From positions 1 through 36,261 of the forward strand of contig JARLGJ010000041.1 in the NCBI GenBank assembly GCA_031296105.1: a stretch of DNA of 36,261 bases, in the 5' to 3' direction. The stretch's first letter is position 1. Each line of letters opens with the position of its first letter. Positions 16,030 through 23,898 of this stretch are shown piece by piece. The position numbers and the translations under genes were made by a program. The notes beneath the pieces were generated by a model, which was not told the DNA's origin, ran no database searches, and saw only the letters and a program-made list of their open reading frames with translations. Origin of the DNA: Acidobacteriota bacterium. GTDB taxonomy: Bacteria; Acidobacteriota; Terriglobia; Terriglobales; Acidobacteriaceae.

Positions 16030-16189
16030 AACACTCTTCGTTGAAGAATTACCCTTTGGCCCGCCCATTACTTTTTTGCGCCGTTTTCCGCCCCGCCATG
16101 ATCTACTAATGGGCGAAGGACGGCCACCGCTGATGCGGGGCAGAACCTTCGTTTGGTTGCCAATCGCAGTATGAGAAGCGAGTACCCTG

Positions 16190-17683
16190 ATGGGATTTGA
16201 CTTCAGCAGTAAAGAGCGCCGGGACCTCGGCTATCGCCTCATCGATCGCATCGATCAGTATTTCTCTTCCTTACAGGACCGTTCCGTGCAACCGGAGTCC
16301 GTAGCGCGCGCCGCGCACTATGCGCCGGGCCCTTTGCCCGAGCTGGGCGCCGACGCCGCCTCGGTCCTCGACGCGCTCTGCCGCGAGATGATCGACCAGG
16401 GCTTTCACATTCCCGCCGCCAACTATTTTGGATTGATGAATCCCACGCCCACCTACATGGCCGTGCTGGCCGAAGCCCTGGTGGCCGCGCTCAATCCGCA
16501 GTTGGCGTCGCTCGCGCGTTCGCAGTTTGCTTCGGCCATCGAGGCCGAAACCGTCGGCTGGATCGCCTCGCGCTTTGGCTGGCAAAAAGCCACCGGCGCG
16601 GGAGCGCTGGAAGCCAGCGCGCCGCTCTGCGAAGGCACCTTCACCAGCGGCGGCAACGAGGCCAACTTCACCGCCCTGGCGCTCGCGCTCGCCCATCGCT
16701 TCCCCAACGCCATCGAGGATGGCATCGCCTCCATCGGAGCGCGTCCCGTCTTCTACGCCTCGGCCGAGTCACATCATTCGCTGGAAAAATCCGCCGGCCT
16801 GCTCGGACTGGGACGCAAGGCCCTGCGCCGCATTCCGGTCACGCAAAATCTGCGGCTGGACACCGCGCGCCTCATCCTGCAAATCGAGTCGGATTACGCG
16901 TGCGGCTTTGTGCCTTTGTGTATCGTGGCCACCGCCGGAACCACCAACTCCGGCGCCATCGACGACCTCGCGGCCCTGGCCTCCATCGCCGAGCGCTACG
17001 GTCTGTGGCTGCATGTGGACGGCGCTTATGGAGCGGCCGCGGCCTTCAGTGAAAAGTATCGCCCGCTGCTGCGGGGCATCGAGCGCGCCGACTCCATCAC
17101 GGTCGATCCGCACAAGTGGCTCTCCATGCCCTTTGCCGCCGGAGTGGTGTTAACCCGCCATCCCGAGTTGCTGGAGCAGGTCTTTTCCGTCGCCTCGCCC
17201 TACATGCCGCGGGCGCAGCAGCCGGAGTTGGCGGACAACTTCAAGATCGGCGCGCAGTGGTCGCGCCGCATGAACTCCCTCAAGCTGTGGCTCACCCTGC
17301 GCGTGCACGGCCGCCGCGCCTATGAAGAGACAATGGAGCGCCAGATGGAGATGGCCGCCTCCATGCGCGAGTGGCTCGAACACTCGGCGCATTTCGAGCT
17401 CGCCGCGCCGCAGGTCCTGCCCATCCTCAACTTCCAACTGAAGGGGCTGGAGCGCGCTTCCATGGAAGAGGCCGACGCCGCGCACCAGTCCTTCCTCGAC
17501 GAGTTCACCCGCGACGGACGCTACTGGATCAGCCGCACTCACGCAGCCGGCCACAGCGTGCTGCGCATGATGATCATCAGCTACCTCAGCACGCCCGAAC
17601 ACCTCGCGGGCTTGCAACAGGCGCTCAATGCGGCGGCGGAAAAGGTCACCCCGGTGCCCCATTCAAGCCCGCAGTTGGCTTGA
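16190..17683 (+). CDS. Group II PLP-dependent amino-acid decarboxylase
   Basis: Removes CO2 from an amino acid, probably aromatic or glutamate-like; 497 residues, cytoplasmic. The PLP lysine is Lys309 in SITVDPHKWLSMPFAAG, preceded by the cofactor aspartate in LWLHVDGAYGAAAAF and by TFTSGGNEANFTAL, which holds the phosphate. These are signatures of the aromatic-L-amino-acid/glutamate/tyrosine decarboxylase family, and substrate cannot be told. The last 12 residues (VTPVPHSSPQLA) and the TGA stop come from a family A repeat, so the original C-terminus probably ended near EKV. The start ATG has a weak ribosome site. Confidence 0.9.
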   Translation: MGFDFSSKERRDLGYRLIDRIDQYFSSLQDRSVQPESVARAAHYAPGPLPELGADAASVLDALCREMIDQGFHIPAANYFGLMNPTPTYMAVLAEALVAALNPQLASLARSQFASAIEAETVGWIASRFGWQKATGAGALEASAPLCEGTFTSGGNEANFTALALALAHRFPNAIEDGIASIGARPVFYASAESHHSLEKSAGLLGLGRKALRRIPVTQNLRLDTARLILQIESDYACGFVPLCIVATAGTTNSGAIDDLAALASIAERYGLWLHVDGAYGAAAAFSEKYRPLLRGIERADSITVDPHKWLSMPFAAGVVLTRHPELLEQVFSVASPYMPRAQQPELADNFKIGAQWSRRMNSLKLWLTLRVHGRRAYEETMERQMEMAASMREWLEHSAHFELAAPQVLPILNFQLKGLERASMEEADAAHQSFLDEFTRDGRYWISRTHAAGHSVLRMMIISYLSTPEHLAGLQQALNAAAEKVTPVPHSSPQLA

Positions 17684-17854
17684 GTGGGAGAGCACAAAAC
17701 ATTAAGAGATTAGTGTGAATTGGTGCCCCATGTCTGGTCCTTCTGTTGGGCCAGACGTGGGGGCTTTGCTTTTGCCTTTGTTCTTGCGGTGTCTTCCTGA
17801 GCGCAGCGAAGGACCCCAGCGCCATGGACAGTAAGGTTGCAGCCCCAGGTCACC
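17653..17854 (+). repeat. Composite repeat block (A, B, T-rich, F)
   Basis: A at 17653-17688, linker AGCACAAAACATTAAGAG...GTGTGAATT, B at 17722-17763, pyrimidine run GGCTTTGCTTTTGCCTTTG, and F at 17788-17854. Same order as at 1475-1668. The A copy overlaps the end of the decarboxylase gene. Confidence 0.88.
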
Positions 17855-17913
17855 CGGCCGACACCGCCCGCAGGCCTTCCCGCCTATTTCCGCATCGTAG
17901 GGACACACAAACA

Positions 17914-17943
17914 CTTCGAGCCGTGCCTGCGCACGGCTCGAAG
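17914..17943. terminator. Perfect hairpin beyond pepD
   Basis: CTTCGAGCCGTGC and GCACGGCTCGAAG pair perfectly over 13 bp around a CTGC loop, 18 bases past the pepD stop. An outer GTAGGG/CCCTAC pair flanks it. There is no clean T run on the minus strand, so it may be an RNA 3'-end structure or a further repeat rather than a classical terminator. Confidence 0.55.
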
Positions 17944-17960
17944 CATTCGCTGCCACTTCC

Positions 17961-19409
17961 CTACAATGTCTCCAGCACCGCCACCAGGTACTTCCAGAAG
18001 TCGGCCACCGAGTCGATCTCGATGCGCTCGCCCGGCGAGTGCGGGAACTCGATCTGCGGTCCGAAGCTGATCATCTGCATCGAGGGATAGTTCACGCCGA
18101 GCACGCCTGTCTCCAGTCCGGCGTGCATGGCAATGATCTTCGGCTCCTTGCCGAATACTTTCTCGAAGACCTTTACGCAGTTGCGCACAATGTCGCTGTC
18201 CGGCTCCGGCTTCCAGCCGGGGTACCCGGCGGCGAACTCCGTCTCAAAGCCCGCCAGGCGGCACGAGGTCGCCACCAGGCGCTTGGCCAGGTTGCGGCTG
18301 CCCTCAATCGCCGAGCGCTGGCTGGTGACCACTTCCACCAGGCCGTCCTTCAGCGAAACCGTGGCCACGTTCGTCGAGTCCTGCACCAGCCCCGGAACGT
18401 CCGGGCTCATGGCGAGCACGCCGTGGTGCAGGCTGGCAATCAGGTCCACCGTGGCGCGCGCATCGTCATGCGCCAGCACCTGCACGGGCCGCGTCACCAT
18501 CTCCACGGAGATCTTCACGCCGGGATCGAAGCTGCCCAGGTCGCCGCGAATGTCGGCCTCGTAGGCCGCCACCGCCTGCTTCAGCTTCACCTCGTTGGCC
18601 GCGTCGGTCACAAGGATCGCCGAAGCCTCGCGCGGAATCGCGTTGTGCGCGCTGCCGCCCTTCAGGTCCGCCAGTTGCACGGCAATGGCTTCGTTGATGA
18701 GCTGCAAGGTTCCGCCCAGGATGCGCACCGCGTTGCCGCGCCCCAGGTGAATGTCCACTCCCGAGTGGCCGCCCTTCAGTCCGCCCACCTTCACCCGATA
18801 CGCCGCGTTGCCCTTGGCTTCCACAAAAGCCACCTTGCGGCGCGCCCGCGTGTTCAACCCGCCGGCGCAGCCAATGCACAGCGTCCCTTTTTCTTCGTTG
18901 TCCAGGTTCAACAGGTAGTGCGCCTTCAACACGCCGGCCTTAAAGGCCGAAGCGCCGCCCAGCGTCGTCTCTTCTTCCACGGTAAAGACGAACTCCATCG
19001 GCCCGTGCTGGATGGTCTTGCTCGCCATCACCGCCAGCGCCGCTGAAACGCCCACCCCGTTGTCCGAGCCCAGCGTAGTGCCGTCGGCGTGCAGCCAGCC
19101 GTCCTGGCGCAGCAGGCGGATGCCGTCGGTGTCAAAGTTGAACTCCGTGCCCTCGTTCTTTTCGCACACCATGTCCAGGTGGCCCTGCAAGGCGGTCACC
19201 GGAGCGGATTCCCGTCCCGGGTATGCCGGCTTGCGCACCACCAGGTTGCCAAAACCATCCACGTGGGTTTCCAGGCCCAGCGACTTGGCAAGCTCCATAA
19301 TGTGCTCGCGCGCCGCGGCCTCCTTGCCCGAGGGGCGAGGAATTGCCGCCAATTGTTCAAACTGCTTCCAAACTTCCTGGGGCTCAACGCCCGCCAGTAC
19401 AGTTGCCAT
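17961..19409 (-). CDS. pepD: Cytosolic aminoacyl-histidine dipeptidase (PepD, M20 family)
   Basis: A zinc dipeptidase that cleaves a broad range of dipeptides including X-His; 482 residues, normal for PepD (about 485). Metal and catalytic residues are His77 and Asp79 in LQGHLDMVCEKN, Asp116 in LGSDNGVGVSAAL, and the EEE motif at 145-147 in FTVEEETTLGG. GGLKGGHSGVDIHLGRGNA is the lid/dimer-domain signature. The ATG at 19409 is preceded by GGAG 8 bases upstream. It is transcribed divergently from the cold-shock gene across a 268-base gap. Confidence 0.94.
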   Translation of the reverse strand: MATVLAGVEPQEVWKQFEQLAAIPRPSGKEAAAREHIMELAKSLGLETHVDGFGNLVVRKPAYPGRESAPVTALQGHLDMVCEKNEGTEFNFDTDGIRLLRQDGWLHADGTTLGSDNGVGVSAALAVMASKTIQHGPMEFVFTVEEETTLGGASAFKAGVLKAHYLLNLDNEEKGTLCIGCAGGLNTRARRKVAFVEAKGNAAYRVKVGGLKGGHSGVDIHLGRGNAVRILGGTLQLINEAIAVQLADLKGGSAHNAIPREASAILVTDAANEVKLKQAVAAYEADIRGDLGSFDPGVKISVEMVTRPVQVLAHDDARATVDLIASLHHGVLAMSPDVPGLVQDSTNVATVSLKDGLVEVVTSQRSAIEGSRNLAKRLVATSCRLAGFETEFAAGYPGWKPEPDSDIVRNCVKVFEKVFGKEPKIIAMHAGLETGVLGVNYPSMQMISFGPQIEFPHSPGERIEIDSVADFWKYLVAVLETL

Positions 19410-19529
19410 AGCACGCTCCGTGTACTTCGAATGCCACTATCCTACAACGTCCCAGGCAGGTGGAAACCGGCCTCGGAACCCGGGCAAAATAATTTTGAAA
19501 AAGATTTTCGCTTTTTTAGGAAACTGCGC

Positions 19530-19535
19530 TATACT
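19530..19535 (+). promoter_or_regulatory. Candidate -10 box of the cold-shock gene
   Basis: TATACT follows an A/T-rich region (19485-19518), with only a weak -35-like sequence at usual distance. RNA starting near 19542 would have a leader of about 135 bases before the GTG, similar to the long folded leaders of cspA-type messages. Confidence 0.4.
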
Positions 19536-19677
19536 CGGTTTATCGAAATCTCGCTAAGTAGCACGAAGGCGATTTTGAGCTGGTTCTGCTGATTTACCTC
19601 TGCGCTCCACCTCCAAGTAGCATCCGGTCTTCTCAGCACAACATTCACCTATAAACAAAGCAAAGGTAAAAAACAAA

Positions 19678-19878
19678 GTGGAACAAGGTATTGTGAAGTG
19701 GTTCAACGACGCTAAGGGTTTTGGTTTCATCAGCCGCCAGAATGGCGAAGATGTCTTCGTGCATTTCTCTGCCATCCAGAGCGCGGGTTTCCGCACGCTG
19801 CAGGAAGGCCAGGCTGTGCAGTTCATGGTTGTCAAGGGACCCAAGGGTTTCCAGGCCGACAACGTCCAGCCCCTCTAA
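19678..19878 (+). CDS. Cold-shock protein (CspA family)
   Basis: A single-strand RNA/DNA-binding OB-fold of 66 residues that loosens RNA structure. It has the family start [15 protein letters not shown] with RNP1 (KGFGFI) and RNP2 (VFVHF), then [20 protein letters not shown] and the usual C-terminus ADNVQPL. Start is GTG at 19678 with AAAGG 9 bases upstream. A long leader precedes it and a terminator follows at 19902, so it is a single-gene unit. Confidence 0.95.
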   Translation: MEQGIVKWFNDAKGFGFISRQNGEDVFVHFSAIQSAGFRTLQEGQAVQFMVVKGPKGFQADNVQPL

Positions 19879-19901
19879 TCGAAGGCTGAAGTTTGTGAGA
19901 A

Positions 19902-19930
19902 GGTCCGGGCTTGCCCGGGCCTTTTCCTTT
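19902..19930 (+). terminator. Terminator of the cold-shock gene
   Basis: GGTCCGGG-CTTG-CCCGGGCC is a stem of 8 bp with one G-T pair and tetraloop, followed by TTTTCCTTTT, 24 bases after the stop. Confidence 0.85.
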
Positions 19931-19989
19931 TGCCCCTGTCTGTGACGCCCGGCACTTGGGCCGAAGCCGTGGATTTGCTACTCTCGGAC

Positions 19990-22900
19990 ATGGCGCAAAT
20001 CAACGACTCAGCGCAGAACCACGCAGCATCCACGCCGCGTGAGATTCCCTTCAACTACACCTCCGCCTCCGACCGCCAGGCCGTTTCTTTCCTGCTCGGC
20101 GCGGAGACCGTCCGCACCCTGGACGAATTGCGCGGCGTCCGCGTCACCGGCCGCAGCGCCCGCATCCTCATGCGCCTCTTTGGCGAGGTCCTTATCCACC
20201 GCCGCAACCCCTACCTCATGGAGGAGCTCGTCACCAGCGCGCCGCGCCGCAAGCGCTTCTTTGATAACGCCGCCAAGGATCTCGAGCTGATCGCCGCCAA
20301 GGCCGAGGGCGATGCCCGCGTCCTCAAGGTTCTGGAGCAGTGCCGCGCGCTCATCCAGGACTTCCGCCGCGAGATCGAGCGCACGCCCGAGCTGCGCACC
20401 CGTGTCCGCCACGGCCTTGCCCCCGCCGTTGGCGCGCACAACGTCCTCTTCGATCCCTTCACCCTCGTCTCTCACGCCACCGACGCCACCGACTGGCGCC
20501 TGCATCTGCCAATCGCCGTCGTCACCCCCGATGACGAAGCCCAGGTGGCGCCGCTCCTGCTGGCCATTGCCAAGCTCGGATTGAAGATCATCCCCCGCGG
20601 CGCGGGCACCGGACTCACCGGCGGCGCCGTTCCTCTGCGCCCCGATTGCGTCGTCATCAACACCGAAAAGCTCAACCACATCCGCGCCATCACCGAGCGC
20701 GGCTTCCTGCTCGACGACGGCACCACCCAGCGCGCCCAAGTGATGGAAGCCGAAGCCGGCGTCATCACCGAAAAAGCCATGGAGCACGCCAGCGAGCACG
20801 GCCTGGTCTTCGCCACCGATCCCACCAGTTCCTGGGCCTGCACCCTGGGCGGCAACATCGCCGAAAACGCCGGCGGCAACAAGGCCGTGCGCTGGGGAAC
20901 CTGCATCGACAATCTCATCGAGTGGCGCATGTCCATGCCCAACGGACAGCGCTGGACCATCCGCCGCGCCAATCACCAGTTGCGCAAGATTCTGCCGCAG
21001 GACAAGGTCGTCTTCGAGGTCGTTAGCGACCGGGGCGAAGTGCTCCAGAGCATCTCCCTGCGCGGCACCGAGATTCGCAAGAACGGCCTCTGGAAGGACA
21101 TCACCAACAAGGCTCTCGGCGGCGTCCCCGGCCTGCAAAAGGAAGGCACCGACGGCATCATCACCTCGGCCGTCTTCGTCCTGTATCCCGAATACAAAAC
21201 CAAGCAAACGCTCTGCCTGGAATTCTTCGGTCCCGACTTCGACGAAGCCAGCCGCGTCATTCTCGAACTCTCCCGGGCCTTCCCCTTGCCCACCGAGGAG
21301 ACCGAGGCGCTGCTCGCCCTCGAGCACTTTGACGACGAATACATCCGCGCCATCGACTACAAGGTCAAGGCTCCGCGCGCTGAAACGCCCAAGGCCGTGC
21401 TGCTCATCGACATTGCCGCCCAACAGCGCGAGCAGACCGCGCGCGGCGTCGAGCGCGTGCGCAAGCTGCTCGCCGCGCATCCCAACACACTCCTCTTCGT
21501 CGCCGAAGATGCCGCCGAAGCCAAGCGCTTCTGGCAGGACCGCAAAAAACTTTCCGCCATCGCGCGCCGCACCAACGCCTTCAAGATGAACGAAGACATT
21601 GTGCTGCCGCTTACCGCTCTAGCCGAGTTCGCCAGCTTCCTCGACCGCATGAACATTGACGAGGAGCGTTACGCGCAGTCGCGCTTTGCCGATCGCGCCG
21701 AGGAAATTTTCGAGGCCGCGCAGAACGAAGCGCCGCCCACCAAGTCCGAGGGTGAGCTCATCGCCGCCAAAACGCCCGCTGCCCTGGCCCTGTGCGCCAA
21801 CTTCCGCACGCTGCTCCAGTCTCTGCCCGGCCCATCTCTGCGCGCGCTGACCGCCCTCGAAGAGTTCCGCCACAACCTGCTGCGCCTCGTCCGCGGCTAT
21901 CCCGCGCTGGTGGCCGAGGTCGAGCGCGCCTACAAAGAGGTGCGCGACCGCCGCATCGTCGTTGCCACCCACATGCACGCCGGCGACGGCAACGTGCACG
22001 TCAACGTCCCCGTTCTCTCCAACGACCGTCCCATGATGGAGCGCACCGGACTGGTCATCGATCAGGTCATGGAGAAGGTCATCTCTCTCGGCGGCGTCGT
22101 CAGCGGCGAGCACGGCATCGGCCTGACGAAGCTCAAGTATTTGGAGCCGGAGCGTGTCGCCGAGCTGGCCGCCTATCGCCGCCAGGTCGATCCCGAAGGC
22201 CTCATGAATCCCGGCAAGCTCGAGGATTACCAGGCCCTGGAGCATATCTTCACTCCGTCCTTCAATTTGCTGGAGCTGGAAGCGCGCATCCTGCAGCACG
22301 GCCGCCTCGAAGAACTCTCGCGCAGCATTGCCCACTGCGTGCGCTGCGGCAAGTGCAAGCCCGATTGCTGCGTCTATCATCCCGCGCGCGGCATGTTCTA
22401 TCACCCGCGCAACAAGAACCTCGCCATCGGCTCGCTGATCGAGGCGCTGCTCTACGACGCGCAGCGCGAGCGCTCCACTCACTTCGAGCTGCTGCGCTGG
22501 CTGGAAGAGGTCTCCGACCACTGCACCATCTGCCACAAGTGCCTTGCGCCCTGCCCCGTCGATATCGACACCGGCAAGGTCAGCATCCTCGAGCGCCAGA
22601 TCCTCACCGAGTGGGGCTACAAGCACACGCCTTTGCCCACCCGGCTGACGCTCGATTATCTGGACAGCCGCTCGCCCGCGTTCAACAAGGCCTTCCGCGC
22701 CTCCGTCGTGCAGATCGGCGGCGCCGCGCAGCGCTTCTTCGGCAAGCTCGCCGCGCCTTTGCAGCCGCCTGACGCGCCCTCCAACTTTTATCCGCTGCGG
22801 CTATTGCGCTCGTCCATTGCGCCCGTGCCCAGTGACACCCTGCGCGACGTGCTGCCCGAATGCAACGCCGACGAGGCCCTGGTCTTCGAGCCGGCAAAGA

Positions 22901-23661
22901 ACGGCGACGACCGCCGCACCGTCTTCTACTTCCCCGGCTGCGGCTCCGAGCGCCTGCACTCGGACATTTCCATGGCCACCATTCACCTGCTGCTCAAGAC
23001 GGGCACGCGCGTCGTGCTGCCGCCGCCGTTCCTCTGCTGCGGCTTTCCCGCCCTGGTCAACGCCAAAAAGGATATGCACTCCAGCACCGTGCTGCGCAAC
23101 ACCATCCTCTTCAACCAGATTCGCACCATGTTCGGCTATCTCGACTTTGACGGCTGCATCGTCAGTTGCGGCACCTGCCGCGAGGGCCTCGGCCTCACCG
23201 ACACCAACAAGCTCTTCGGCCGTGTGGTGGACGTCGCCGCCTACCTCTCCGAGCGCGGATTGAAGCTCGAAGGCTCCGGCAACTATCTCTACCACGCGCC
23301 CTGCCACGACTCGCTCGACGGCAAGGCCGCAAAGGTGCTCACCCAGATCGGCGGCTTCAGCCAGGTCAAGGCCGTGCCCCACTGCTGCTCCGAGGCGGGC
23401 ACGCTGTCGCTCTCGCGCCCGGACATCACCGACTCCATGCTGCACCGCAAGCGCGAGGCCTTTAAAGAGGTCATCCCCGCGGGACATAAGGCTACGGTGC
23501 TCACCAACTGCCCCGCCTGCGTGCAGGGCCTGGGACGCACCCGCGACGTCGGCGTGGTGCCGCAGCACATCGCCGTGGAGCTGGCCCTGAAATTGAGCGG
23601 AGAAAAGTGGAAAGAGGAGTTCCTGGCCGCGGCCCAGAAGGCCACCGCCGTTCCCTTCTAA
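19990..23661 (+). CDS. DUF3683 / FAD-linked oxidase / Fe-S fusion oxidoreductase
   Basis: 1223 residues. In order: DUF3683 (about 15-90, REIPFNYTSASDRQAVSFLL); PCMH-type FAD-binding domain (about 150-420) with PRGAGTGLTGGAVPL and GGNIAENAGGNKAVRWG; FAD-oxidase C-terminal domain ending with THMHAGDGNVHVN and the GEHGIGLTK signature; two 4Fe-4S sets, CVRCGKCKPDCC near 783 and CTICHKCLAPCP from 845; and two CCG domains (FPGCGSE near 981 with FLCCGFP; APCHDSL and HCCSEAG near 1130). This is the architecture of D-2-hydroxyacid dehydrogenases such as D-lactate, glycolate or 2-hydroxyglutarate enzymes coupled to a heterodisulfide-reductase-like electron carrier. The substrate is unknown. The ATG at 19990 is chosen because DUF3683 follows. 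The ribosome site is weak. Confidence 0.88.
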   Translation: MAQINDSAQNHAASTPREIPFNYTSASDRQAVSFLLGAETVRTLDELRGVRVTGRSARILMRLFGEVLIHRRNPYLMEELVTSAPRRKRFFDNAAKDLELIAAKAEGDARVLKVLEQCRALIQDFRREIERTPELRTRVRHGLAPAVGAHNVLFDPFTLVSHATDATDWRLHLPIAVVTPDDEAQVAPLLLAIAKLGLKIIPRGAGTGLTGGAVPLRPDCVVINTEKLNHIRAITERGFLLDDGTTQRAQVMEAEAGVITEKAMEHASEHGLVFATDPTSSWACTLGGNIAENAGGNKAVRWGTCIDNLIEWRMSMPNGQRWTIRRANHQLRKILPQDKVVFEVVSDRGEVLQSISLRGTEIRKNGLWKDITNKALGGVPGLQKEGTDGIITSAVFVLYPEYKTKQTLCLEFFGPDFDEASRVILELSRAFPLPTEETEALLALEHFDDEYIRAIDYKVKAPRAETPKAVLLIDIAAQQREQTARGVERVRKLLAAHPNTLLFVAEDAAEAKRFWQDRKKLSAIARRTNAFKMNEDIVLPLTALAEFASFLDRMNIDEERYAQSRFADRAEEIFEAAQNEAPPTKSEGELIAAKTPAALALCANFRTLLQSLPGPSLRALTALEEFRHNLLRLVRGYPALVAEVERAYKEVRDRRIVVATHMHAGDGNVHVNVPVLSNDRPMMERTGLVIDQVMEKVISLGGVVSGEHGIGLTKLKYLEPERVAELAAYRRQVDPEGLMNPGKLEDYQALEHIFTPSFNLLELEARILQHGRLEELSRSIAHCVRCGKCKPDCCVYHPARGMFYHPRNKNLAIGSLIEALLYDAQRERSTHFELLRWLEEVSDHCTICHKCLAPCPVDIDTGKVSILERQILTEWGYKHTPLPTRLTLDYLDSRSPAFNKAFRASVVQIGGAAQRFFGKLAAPLQPPDAPSNFYPLRLLRSSIAPVPSDTLRDVLPECNADEALVFEPAKNGDDRRTVFYFPGCGSERLHSDISMATIHLLLKTGTRVVLPPPFLCCGFPALVNAKKDMHSSTVLRNTILFNQIRTMFGYLDFDGCIVSCGTCREGLGLTDTNKLFGRVVDVAAYLSERGLKLEGSGNYLYHAPCHDSLDGKAAKVLTQIGGFSQVKAVPHCCSEAGTLSLSRPDITDSMLHRKREAFKEVIPAGHKATVLTNCPACVQGLGRTRDVGVVPQHIAVELALKLSGEKWKEEFLAAAQKATAVPF

Positions 23662-23695
23662 CAACTCAGGGGATGGATATTGTTTCTGTTTTTGC

Positions 23696-23898
23696 GGTGC
23701 CCCATTCAAGCCCCGCCGTTGGGCTTGAGCGGGAGCGCACATAACACCACAAATTCATCTGAATTGGTGCCCCATGTCTGGCCCTTCTGTCGGGCCAGAC
23801 GTGGGAAGCAAAATGTGTGGCGTAGGTTGTTACGGGGACGTTGCTTTTGCTCTTGCCCTTACCTTGAAACCTTCGAAACCTTGAAACTCTGAAACCTA
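23696..23898. repeat. Composite repeat block (A, B, T-rich, E)
   Basis: A at 23696-23733, linker GCACATAACACCACAAATTC, B at 23766-23805, linker GGAAGCAAAATGTG, T-rich GTTGCTTTTGCTCTTGCCCTT, and E at 23861-23898. In the sense of the minus-strand gene the E motif begins inside its TAG stop codon. The block fills the convergent junction between the genes ending at 23661 and 23896. Confidence 0.87.
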
